Assembly (NCBI GenBank): GCA_963832875.1
Contig: CAWHWB010000012.1
Coordinates: 62,001-126,000, forward strand
Length of the DNA stretch: 64,000 nucleotides
DNA from: AP-15 sp963832875
GTDB taxonomy: Bacteria; Pseudomonadota; Alphaproteobacteria; ATCC43930; CGMCC-115725
Reading direction: 5' to 3'
The notes under the pieces are model-generated. The model worked only from the letters and a program-made list of their open reading frames with translations, ran no database searches and was not told the DNA's origin. The position numbers were made by a program, and so were the translations under genes. The first letter of the stretch is position 1, and each line of letters opens with the position of its first letter. Shown here piece after piece: positions 42,242-50,489 of this stretch.

Positions 42242-43792
42242 ATGACCCTTTTGCGTTCGGTTGCGACGGTCGGCTCCTACACGCTGGTCAGCCGCGTCAT
42301 GGGCTTTGTCCGCGATATCCTGACCGCGGCGCTGTTGGGCGCCGGGCCGGTGGCGGATGCGTTCTTTGTCGCGCAGCGGCTGCCCAACCTGTTTCGCAGC
42401 CTGTTTGCTGAGGGCGCCTTCAGCGCCGCCTTCGTCCCGCTGTTTGCCGGCGCCATTGCCGAGCACGGCAAGGAAAGGGCTCGGGTCTTTGCCGAGGACG
42501 CGCTCGCGGTGCTGCTCGCGGCGCTGTTGGTCTTCGTCCTCGCCGGTGAGATCTTCATGCCGGTGGTGATGCGGATCATCGCCCCCGGCTTTGGCGAAGA
42601 CCCGGCCAAGTTCGCGCTCGCCGTGGCGCTCGCCCGGATCACCTTTCCCTATCTGTTGTTTATCGCACTGGTGGCGCTGCAAGGGGGCGTATTGAACTCG
42701 GTCGATCGGTTTGCCGCCGCCGCGGCGACGCCGATCCTGTTGAACCTGTTTCTGATCGCGGCGCTGCTGCTGATGGACCGGTTCCACTGGCGTGACGGCC
42801 GGGCCCTCGCTTGGGCGATCACGGCCGCCGGACTCGCCCAGTTTCTGTGGCTGATGTTTTCCTGCGGGCGCGCCGGGTTGGCGTTGCGCCTGCCGCGGCC
42901 GCGGCTGACGCCGGGCGTGCGCCGCACTCTGGCGATCATGGGGCCGGGTGCCATCGGCGCCGGGGTCACCCAGGTCAATCTGTTGATCTCGACCGCGCTC
43001 GCCTCGTTGCTGCCGGGCGGTTCGGTTTCGTATCTCTATTACGCCGACCGGCTGAACCAGCTGCCGCTCGGCGTTGTCGGCATCGCCGTCGGCACCGCGA
43101 TCCTGCCGCCCTTGTCGCGCCAGCTGCGGCTCGGCGACGTTCAGGGCGCGGTCGCGACGCAAAATCGCGGGATCGAGCTCGCATTGCTGCTGACGCTCCC
43201 GGCGGCGGTGGCGTTGGCGGCGCTGGCCGGGCCGATCTTCGCGGTCTTGTTCCAGCGCGGCGCGTTCACCGCGGCCGATACCGCCGCCACCGCCGCGGCG
43301 CTCGCCGCCTATGCCGCCGGGCTGCCGGCCTTTGTCCTGGTCAAGGTGGTGGCGCCGGCGTTTTTCGCCCGCCACGACACCAAGACCCCGGTCAAGATCG
43401 CGGTCGCGGCGATGGCGGTCAATCTCGTGCTGACGCTGGTGCTGATGCAGTTTCTGGCCCATGTCGGGATTGCGCTCGCGACTACCTGCGCCGGATGGGT
43501 CAACGCGCTGAGCCTGCTCGTCGTGCTGGTGCGGCGCGGGCACTTCCGGCTCGACCGCCGCGCCCGGCGCAATCTGCCGCGGGTGGCTGCGGCGGCGCTC
43601 GGCATGGGGGCGGCGCTGGCGCTGCTGCGCCTGCCGCTGGCGGCGGCGTTTGCTGGGCCGGCGCCAGTACGGATCGCGGCGCTCCTCGGACTCATTGGCG
43701 CCGGGTTCTCCGCCTTCGCCGTGCTGGCGTTAGCCCTCGGCATCGCCGACTGGCGCGATCTCCTGGGGCGGCTGCGCCGGCAACCGGCTTGA
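42242..43792 (+). CDS. murJ: Lipid II flippase MurJ
   Basis: A 516-residue MviN/MurJ protein of the MOP superfamily that moves lipid II across the inner membrane for peptidoglycan synthesis. Typical segments are VGSYTLVSRVMGFVRDILTA, RLPNLFRSLFAEGAFSAAFV, GAGVTQVNLLISTALAS and YYADRLNQLPLGVVGIAVGT. The longer open frame upstream (to 42008) lacks family similarity; ATG 42242 gives the classical MTLLRSVATVG start. It is divergent from sxtJ and precedes trpS, a common murJ-trpS order in Alphaproteobacteria. Confidence 0.93.
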   Translation: MTLLRSVATVGSYTLVSRVMGFVRDILTAALLGAGPVADAFFVAQRLPNLFRSLFAEGAFSAAFVPLFAGAIAEHGKERARVFAEDALAVLLAALLVFVLAGEIFMPVVMRIIAPGFGEDPAKFALAVALARITFPYLLFIALVALQGGVLNSVDRFAAAAATPILLNLFLIAALLLMDRFHWRDGRALAWAITAAGLAQFLWLMFSCGRAGLALRLPRPRLTPGVRRTLAIMGPGAIGAGVTQVNLLISTALASLLPGGSVSYLYYADRLNQLPLGVVGIAVGTAILPPLSRQLRLGDVQGAVATQNRGIELALLLTLPAAVALAALAGPIFAVLFQRGAFTAADTAATAAALAAYAAGLPAFVLVKVVAPAFFARHDTKTPVKIAVAAMAVNLVLTLVLMQFLAHVGIALATTCAGWVNALSLLVVLVRRGHFRLDRRARRNLPRVAAAALGMGAALALLRLPLAAAFAGPAPVRIAALLGLIGAGFSAFAVLALALGIADWRDLLGRLRRQPA

Positions 43793-43823
43793 CCCAAACC
43801 CGGCCGCGGCGATAACACGCGGC

Positions 43824-44823
43824 ATGAACCGCATCTTCTCCGGCATCCAGCCGACCGGCAACCTGCATCTCGGCAACTACCTCGGCGCGATCCGCAACTG
43901 GGTGGCATTGCAGCAGGATTACGAGTGCATCTTTTGCATCGTCGACCTGCACGCGCTGACCCTGCCGCAGGACCCGGTGCTGCTGCGCGCCAACACTCGC
44001 GAGGTGACCGCCGCCTACATCGCCGCCGGCATCGACCCCGAACGCTGCACGATCTTCAATCAGAGCATGGTCTCCGCGCATGCCGAGCTCGCCTGGCTGC
44101 TCGCCTGCCTGACCCCGCTGGGCTGGCTCAACCGAATGACGCAATTCAAGGAAAAGGCCGGCAAGCAGCGCGATATGGCCGGGCTCGGCCTTTACGCCTA
44201 TCCGGTGCTGATGGCCGCCGACATCCTGGTCTACCGGGCGACCCACGTGCCGGTCGGCGAGGACCAGAAGCAGCATTTGGAGCTCGCGCGCGACATCGCC
44301 GGAGCCTTCAACCGCCGCTACGAGCGTGATTTTTTCCCGCTGCCCGAGCCGCTGATCTTCGGCGAGGGGACAAGGGTCATGAGCCTGCGCGACGGCAACA
44401 GCAAGATGTCGAAATCGGACACATCCGACTACTCGCGCATCAACATGACCGACGAAGCCGAACTCGATCGCGTTGAAGATCCGCCGCGCCAAGACCGATC
44501 CGGAGCCGCTGCCGGCGACGGTCGAGGCGCTCGAACGGCGGCCGGAAGCAGATAATCTGGTCGGCATCTATGCGGCACTCGCCGATCTGTCGCGCGAACA
44601 GGCGCTGGCCCGTTTCGCCGGCAAGAATTTCTCGGAATTCAAGGAGGCGCTGTCGGAGCTGGCGGTCGAGGCGCTGGGGCGGATCGGCGGCAAGATGCGT
44701 CGTCTCCTGGCCGATCCCGGCTATATCGACGCGGTGCTGCGGCGCGGCGCCGAGCGGGCCGGCGCAATCGCCGACCCGGTATTGCGCGAGGTGCAAGAGA
44801 TCAGCGGACTGTTGCGCCCCTGA
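43824..44823 (+). CDS. trpS: Tryptophanyl-tRNA synthetase, with a single-base frameshift at about 44465
   Basis: Class I aminoacyl-tRNA synthetase charging tRNA-Trp. The first 215 residues are normal: IFSGIQPTGNLHLGNYLG with the HIGH-like HLGN, VYRATHVPVGEDQKQHLELA and the KMSKS loop SKMSKSDTSDYSR. After EAELDR the frame runs into nonsense and stops at 44555. The normal C-terminus (LKIRRAKTDPEPLP to EVQEISGLLRP) continues in another frame to 44823. Removing one C near 44465 restores EAEL-IALKIRRAKTD. The enzyme is essential, so either this is a sequence error or a second copy exists. Confidence 0.88.
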
Positions 44824-44974
44824 GCAAACGGTCGAAGCCCGGCGCGCGCGGCCTGATCGGCCGCTCGGACCCCTGCGGCCGGCAAACCGGGCCTACCCGG
44901 AAGTTGATTGCAAGATGCGAGCAATGGCCGAGGCCAAGACAATGCTTTTGGGCGCGCGGGGGTAGGGCCCGCCG

Positions 44975-45469
44975 ATGAGCGACGACCGCGCCGAGCGCGA
45001 CCAGATCGAAAGGGCGGCTGCGCACCCCCGAAGAGCGGTCCCGCATCGCCCAGGTCGCCGGCGGCACCGGCTGGTTCGAATGGGACCAAGCAACGGATTC
45101 CTGGCAATCGACACCCCCTATCGCGACCCTGTTCGGGTCGATCCGCAAACGCCGAGGCCGTCGTTTTCGCAATGGGAACCGGCGATCTTTATCGACGACA
45201 TTCCAAAGCTGCACGCCGCCGCCGATGCCGCGAAGGCGACCGGCGCGTTTTACGTCGAATTTCGCGTCAGGCATGCGGATGCGAGCGTCCATTGGATTGC
45301 CGGCAAGGGCGAGGCGGCCGTGGAGTTCGGCTGGGAGCGCTGGATCGGCCGCCACGGCGCCTTTGTCGGGATGCACGGCTTTGGCGCCTCCTCCCCCGGC
45401 GAAGCTCTCTTCCCCCATTTCGGCATCACCGCTGAAAAAGTCGCCGAAGCCGCCCGGTTGCTGCTATAG
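44975..45469 (+). pseudogene. Chimeric remnant: PAS-domain fragment joined to transketolase C-terminus
   Basis: The open frame is a composite. In its middle, FYVEFRVRHADASVHWIAGK is the PAC part of a PAS domain. An earlier PAS piece, RIAQVAGGTGWFEWDQATD, is in the neighbouring frame (about 45039-45095), so at least two frameshifts are present. From about 45325 the frame reads FGWERWIGRHGAFVGMHGFG and HFGITAEKVAEAARLL, which is the C-terminus of transketolase. No normal protein has this architecture, so this is a rearranged, dead locus. Confidence 0.7.
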
Positions 45470-45663
45470 GTTCCGGCGCGAGCCTTTAAAGGCCAGGCCG
45501 CCTCCCTAACGCCAAGCACGTGCCGCCGAACCCGGACGCTCGCCAGGGCGCGTGCCACTATCGACGTCAGCGCCGCTTGCTGAAAACCAGTAGGTTGCGA
45601 TACTCTCTTCCACAACAAGCAAAAATTCGGCATTGTATTGGCCTTAAAAATGGAGGGAGGGCG

Positions 45664-46317
45664 ATGCGCTTATCAAGACGAGCCGCACAGGGCAACGTGT
45701 TCTCAATGGTAGTACTCGGCATGGCTGCCATACTCCTCGCTTTCGCGCCGCCGACGGCGCGAGCCGCCGGAGGTGCGGAGAATTACGACTTCCAGATTTG
45801 CCACGGATATTTTGCGCTTTGCGCCGCCTCGACCTGTAAGCCGACCGGCGGGCAGATCACGGTCAGAACCGCAACCGGCGGCACCGCGACCTTTCCGGAG
45901 GCGAATTGCAAGTGCCCGGTCATTCTCGGTCCGTCGATCGCCAACCTGGCCGGAGGCAACATGAAAGGTTCTTGCGTGCCGGAACCGGGCCAAATCTGGT
46001 CGACCTATCAGCCCAGATCAAACATTCCGCAGGAGATCACCAATTGGGTCCCGACCTTGCCGCAGGCCGCAGCACCGCCGCTGTTCTGCCCGAAGACCCG
46101 CAATCTCGGAAATCAGTTGGTCAACTGCTTCAGCTTCGCCTGCGATTCACAGACTTATATCAATAATGTCCCGGTGGTGACCTGTCACTGCCCGATCGGA
46201 GAATTGCTGGCCGGCACCGCGGTTCCGGCGCACACCTCGTTTTTGACGCAGGCCGGTCAGGGCGACCCGGCCTTCTGTGCCGATCACCCCGTCTCCGGCC
46301 CGATTTCGTTACCCTAG
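45664..46317 (+). CDS. Secreted cysteine-rich hypothetical protein
   Basis: A 217-residue protein with a signal peptide ending PTARAAGG and about 12 cysteines in the mature part, e.g. CHGYFALCAASTCKPTGG, CKCPVILGP and VVTCHCPIGELL. The even spread of cysteines suggests disulfides in the periplasm or outside the cell. The ATG at 45664 has a GGAGGG ribosome binding site. The frame is intact although both neighbours are broken. No family recognised. Confidence 0.7.
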   Translation: MRLSRRAAQGNVFSMVVLGMAAILLAFAPPTARAAGGAENYDFQICHGYFALCAASTCKPTGGQITVRTATGGTATFPEANCKCPVILGPSIANLAGGNMKGSCVPEPGQIWSTYQPRSNIPQEITNWVPTLPQAAAPPLFCPKTRNLGNQLVNCFSFACDSQTYINNVPVVTCHCPIGELLAGTAVPAHTSFLTQAGQGDPAFCADHPVSGPISLP

Positions 46318-46330
46318 TGGAAAGAACCTG

Positions 46331-46438
46331 ACGGACGGCTCCCGTCCGTGCGTCCCGGCGCGAGATTGCTTCGTCGCTGCGCTTCTCGCAATGACAAGCG
46401 ACTTACGCCGTCATTGCGAGCGAAGCGAAGCAATCTCG
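46331..46438. repeat. Large palindromic repeat
   Basis: Outer arms CGAGATTGCTTCG (46361-46373) and CGAAGCAATCTCG (46426-46438) are exact complements and enclose a second pair around CTCGCAATGAC / GTCATTGCGAG (46385-46395, 46410-46420). The short hairpin ACGGACGG-CTC-CCGTCCGT (46331-46349) lies just before. The GCAATGAC/GTCATTGCGAGCGAAGCGAAGCAATC pattern is a well-known dispersed intergenic repeat of Alphaproteobacteria. No gene lies in this stretch. Confidence 0.7.
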
Positions 46439-46557
46439 ATCCGTTGCTCCCCGGGACCCGGTGCCGGTACTTACCACTAGCTGCGTCCGACCAAGGCGAT
46501 GCACGGATTGTTACCAAGGCAATCCGAGAACAGCTAAAGGATCAAGGGAGACTTGCC

Positions 46558-48025
46558 ATGACGAGCGAAGAACTTGGAATTTATGGCCGTCTGCGGGGAC
46601 TTTGCCTGGCGGTCGGGCTTGCCGCCGGTCTCGCAATGACGGCCGGCGTCTCCCCGGGCGCGGCGCAAGCGGTCGTGGATCCTGACACGATCGTCGGGAA
46701 CCCGGCAACCGTCTCGCAGTTGAGCCCATTTAACACGACGGTCGCATATCTCGTTCAATTCTACCCTTTATGGTTCACGTATTATCAGACGCAGTTAGCG
46801 AGTTCGCGGCATCAATCACCTGGTCGGACCCAACCGAGTCTCTCCGATCTACCACTATGTGGTGGCGGTGAACGTCGACACGCTCTACGTCAGCAGCTTC
46901 CTCAATCTCACCGACCAGCCGGTAATCCTGACCATCCCCGCGAGCACGCCCCCGTTCCCGTTCACCTCATATTCGATCCTGATGCTGGACCCCTACGGCT
47001 CTCTCGTCCCCGCGAGCCCGCCCATTCCGCCGAAGACGCCAGGAACCTATGCGCTGATCGGACCCGGAGGCTTTACCGGCACGCTTCCCACAGGCGTCAC
47101 TCCGATCACGTTGCCTCTCAACTATTCGAGTTTGCTGTTCCGGGCGGACAAATTCTCCCCGAGTGGGACGAACCAGATCGCACAGGCCGAGGCGTTCCGC
47201 CACGCGCTCAAGAGTCAGACCTTGAGCGACTACCTCGAAGACCCCGCCGGCGGCGCGGCTGAGATCCTGCCGGAGATCCTCTTCTCCGTACCGTTCAAGA
47301 CGACGGCCGATGATCTGATCGCGCATAACCCGATCGCATTCCTCCGGCAGCTGCAAAGGGCGGTGGCAGCCCCCAATACGCCAACCCTCTCTCCGTACGA
47401 ACAGGCGCTATCGGATCGGTTCGACAGCTTGTTTGGCAACGGGAATAGGAACAGGTCCGAGTTCAGCGCCGGCGCTGAGGCGGCCCATAAGTTGATCTTG
47501 GACCGCTATTTTACGTTTACGCACTGGGCGCCTACCCCGACATACTGGATCCATTTCACCAATATCGGCGACTGGGGCAACCAGGTCGTCGAACGATCGT
47601 CGATTACCGAATTCATCCAATACGCCAACAACATCACCGCGGCGGCGTATTATCACGTCTTCAAGGACGCCAACGGCAACCCGCTCGATGGGACCAACCC
47701 AAAGGGCTATGTCTTGACCTTTCCGCCAGGAGAGCAGCCCCAGGCAACGCGCTTCTGGTCTCTGACCGCTTATACCCCGGAGGCGATAGAACTGGTCCCC
47801 AACTCTGCCAACAAATACGCAGTCGCCAGGTACACGCCGAACTTGCAACTCAACGACGACGGTTCGCTCTCGGTTTACATGGCCCGGCAACTCCCGGCGG
47901 GCGTGCCGATGGCCAATTGGCTGCCGATACCGGCCGGTGCCTTCAACATAATGCTTCGCGTCTACGGTCCGGAGGGATCGGTCGAGGACAACACTTACGT
48001 CCCGCCCGGCATTGAGAAACGTTAG
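46558..48025 (+). CDS. DUF1254/DUF1214 domain secreted protein, frameshifted at about 46807
   Basis: A secreted protein of the DUF1254-DUF1214 type. ATG 46558 follows the ribosome binding site AGGGAG and a signal peptide ending GAAQA. The first frame is correct to YYQTQLASS. The family sequence then continues in the +1 frame as GINHLVGPNRVSPIYHYVVA, VNVDTLYVSSF (DUF1254) and on to the DUF1214 part with FWSLTAYTPEAIELVPN, YAVARYTP and NWLPIPAGAFNIMLRVYGPE. One extra base near 46807 accounts for the break. Function of the family is unknown. Confidence 0.82.
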
Positions 48026-48161
48026 CTCGAGCTGAAGTTCAGTAATGGATTGCAGCACAGAAGCGTCGCGAAGGCGGATCGGCGGCGGCCCGCCGGCCCG
48101 CTTCACGCAATGCGCCGATCTAGGGTAAGCTCGGAGGACGATTTCGCCGGGAGGACGAAGG

Positions 48162-49172
48162 ATGACGGTACGGGTTGCGATCAACGGGTTCGGCCGCATC
48201 GGCCGCTTGGTCATGCGCGCGGCGCTGGAGCATCCGGAGCAGCAGGTCGAGGTGGTTGGAGTCAACGATCTGGGGCCCGTCGCGACCAATGCGCACCTCT
48301 TGAAATACGACAGCGTGCACGGCCGCTTTCCGGGCGAGGTCACCGCGGGCGACAATTGGCTCGACGCCGGCCGCGGCAAGGTTCGCGTCACCGCCGAACG
48401 CGACCCGGCGAAATTGCCGTGGCGCGAGCTCGGCGTCGATGTGGCGCTCGAATGCACCGGGATCTTCACCAGACGCGAGGCGGCCGCCAAGCACCTCGAA
48501 GCCGGCGCCAAGCGGGTCATCATCTCGGCCCCGGCCGACGGCGCCGACATGACGGTGGTCATGGGCGTCAACCATGACGAGCTGAGGCCCGAGCACGAGA
48601 TCATCTCGAACGCCTCTTGCACGACCAATTGCCTCGCGCCGGTCGCCTATGTGCTGCATCAGGGGATCGGCATCGAGCGCGGCTACATGACGACGATCCA
48701 TTCCTATACCGGCGACCAGAGCCTGCAGGACACGCTGCATTCGGATCTGCGCCGGGCGCGCGCCGCGGCGCTGTCGTTGATCCCGACCTCGACCGGGGCC
48801 GCGAAGGCCGTGGGCCTCGTGTTGCCGGCGTTGAAGGGCAAGCTCGACGGCACCGCGATCCGAGTCCCGACCGCCAACGTGTCCTTGATCGACTTCAAGT
48901 TCGACGCGGCCCGCGACACCTCAGGGGACGAGGTCAACGCGCTGATGGAGGACGCGGCGAAATCGAACCGGCTGAAGGGCATCATCGGCCTCAACAAGGC
49001 GCCGACCGTGTCGGTCGATTTCAACCACGACCCGCACAGCTCGACCTTCGATCTGACCCAGACGCAGGTGTTGGACAGCCGCTTTGTGCGGGTCCTCTCC
49101 TGGTACGACAACGAATGGGGCTTCTCGAATCGCATGGTTGAAGTCGCCGCCTATTTTGGCGAGCTCGCCTGA
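48162..49172 (+). CDS. gapA: Glyceraldehyde-3-phosphate dehydrogenase, type I
   Basis: A 336-residue NAD(P)-dependent GAPDH of glycolysis/gluconeogenesis or the Calvin cycle. It has the Rossmann start RVAINGFGRIGRLVMRAA, the catalytic SNASCTTNCLAP (active Cys at about residue 151), HSYTGDQSLQD and the C-terminal WYDNEWGFSNRM. The residue after VGVNDL is Gly, which does not decide between NAD and NADP. Ribosome binding site GGGAGGACGAAGG. The usual partner genes tkt, pgk and fba are missing or only remnants around it. Confidence 0.94.
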   Translation: MTVRVAINGFGRIGRLVMRAALEHPEQQVEVVGVNDLGPVATNAHLLKYDSVHGRFPGEVTAGDNWLDAGRGKVRVTAERDPAKLPWRELGVDVALECTGIFTRREAAAKHLEAGAKRVIISAPADGADMTVVMGVNHDELRPEHEIISNASCTTNCLAPVAYVLHQGIGIERGYMTTIHSYTGDQSLQDTLHSDLRRARAAALSLIPTSTGAAKAVGLVLPALKGKLDGTAIRVPTANVSLIDFKFDAARDTSGDEVNALMEDAAKSNRLKGIIGLNKAPTVSVDFNHDPHSSTFDLTQTQVLDSRFVRVLSWYDNEWGFSNRMVEVAAYFGELA

Positions 49173-49186
49173 TAGGCACATTCGGA

Positions 49187-49422
49187 ATGGCTAATGCGAT
49201 CACCCGCGAATTTCTCGCCGGCCGCAGCGCCGCATCCTCGACGAAATCGGGTCGCTGCGCGACGACATCAAAGTGCTGACGGCGATCGTGCTGCGTCACG
49301 GGGAGACTCTGATCAGAGTGCTCGAACAGATGACCGCGATGGTTGCCCAGGGTGCGCGCATCGTCGATCGCCCGCGGTCTGTCGATGAGCGGGTGAGCTG
49401 GCTGGAGGAGCAACCTCGATAG
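49187..49422 (+). pseudogene. Small helical protein, frameshifted at about 49225
   Basis: ATG 49187 opens MANAITREFLAGR, then the frame changes. From about 49230 another frame reads RILDEIGSLRDDIKVLTAIV, LRHGETLIRVLEQMTAMVAQ and ends WLEEQPR at the TAG 49420-49422. Restoring one base would give a 78-residue heptad-rich protein of the small coiled-coil type common in Alphaproteobacteria. It follows gapA by 14 bases. Function unknown. Confidence 0.55.
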
Positions 49423-49880
49423 CAGGCGACGAACTGTCAAAACGCCCAGGCGGCGAGCTTTCCGGCACCGTCGTCATCGTCGTCCACTCGCTCGCCCACG
49501 CCGTCGGCGCGCTGAGAGCCGCGGCTCGGGCCGGCCACCCAATCGTTCTTTCGAGCGCTTCCGAAGCCGGCGTTTACGCAGGACCCGGCTGGTTCCGGGC
49601 ATTGGTTGCGGCAGCGCGCGAGACCGTCCCCGAGGCCCGCTTCTGCGCTGTCCTCGATTGCGGCGGCGAGCCCGGCGCGGCATTGGCGGCAATCCGCGCC
49701 GAGATCGAGTGCGTCCGTTTCACCGGCCGCGCCGACGTTGCCCATCGCCTCGCCGACATCGCCGATCAGCACGGCGTGCGCCTCGAAACCGAACGTCCGC
49801 CGGTGACGCTCGACCTCGGCGCCGATTTCTTCGCCTCCGAGGACCGGATCGAGCAGCGCTGCTTCGAGCTGCTGTCGTAA
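49419..49880 (+). CDS. Conserved hypothetical protein, start codon unclear
   Basis: An open frame with protein-like composition: GTVVIVVHSLAHAVGALRAA, then GHPIVLSSASEAGVYAGPGW, FRALVAAARETVPEARF and VLDCGGEPGAALAAIR. A CTG at 49434 and a TTG at 49602 are the only alternative starts in the clean part. At 49419, overlapping the stop of the previous frame, the codon is ATA where an overlapping ATG would be expected, so the gene may have lost its start. No family assigned. Confidence 0.5.
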   Translation: MAGDELSKRPGGELSGTVVIVVHSLAHAVGALRAAARAGHPIVLSSASEAGVYAGPGWFRALVAAARETVPEARFCAVLDCGGEPGAALAAIRAEIECVRFTGRADVAHRLADIADQHGVRLETERPPVTLDLGADFFASEDRIEQRCFELLS

Positions 49881-50029
49881 TCGGGGTTCGCATCCCAATC
49901 CCGGCGGCGGTCGTCGTCCGCCACTTTGCGGAATCTCATGCACTTGGGTTAATCCCAGGGTCTGCGGGAGATGGGGTAGTGGGCCGCCAATGCCCGACGC
50001 AACCGGGACTTTATTCCGCCGCCTCCGGC

Positions 50030-50265
50030 CGGGGCTGCCGTCGTGCCGAGAACGATATGCTGCGCCGGCTTAGCATTCGCCGTCAACGAGATCGCAGGCA
50101 AAAAGGGCAGAGATGCCGTAGCCAAGGCCGACTTCAATCGACACGTCCGGGCGCGCCTCCCGAAAGGCGCGGTCGATCAGGCCGCCTTCCTCCTCGCTCA
50201 TGTTGTAAGCGAGAGGGACGCGTTTCGTGGCCGGTGCGTAGGATTTCGCTGAGAACATTGTTCAT
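50030..50265 (-). pseudogene. Class I SAM-dependent methyltransferase, N-terminal remnant
   Basis: ATG 50265 opens MNNVLSEILRTG, then a frame change leads to KRVPLAYNMSEEEGGLIDRA and SIEVGLGYGISALFACDLVD, the region up to SAM motif I of an O-methyltransferase-like family. A third frame continues PAQHIVLGT. No downstream catalytic part is present. It is a truncated, multiply frameshifted fragment. Confidence 0.6.
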
Positions 50266-50341
50266 TTGGCGTGGGCTGCCTGAAAAAAGCAGAAGAGTTC
50301 CCGATATGGTAGCCGATTTATCCACTAAAGGTGGCGCTGCC

Positions 50342-50457
50342 ATGAAACGGTTCCTCGCGCTTCTGCTGCTGATGGCATTTCCGCGCTTGCAGCGGCGTGC
50401 GGACCAGACCCGACGCCGGCCCCAGCGGCAGCTGTGGGTCAGGGTGAGCGCGGCTGA
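50342..50457 (+). pseudogene. Very small lipoprotein, frameshifted
   Basis: ATG 50342 reads MKRFLALLLLMAFP; the -1 frame continues ALAAACGPDPTPAPAAAVG, ending at the TGA at 50455-50457. Joined, this is a signal peptide with a lipobox LAAAC and a short Pro/Ala tail, a typical tiny lipoprotein. One missing base near 50381 breaks it. Confidence 0.5.
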
Positions 50458-50489
50458 GATGAGGTGGCCTCACCGGAGCGCGAGGGGGC

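Noticed and set aside
41597..43543. A 648-codon leftward frame across the murJ gene
   Set aside because: The first 490 codons are an antisense shadow of murJ; only the end encodes SxtJ.
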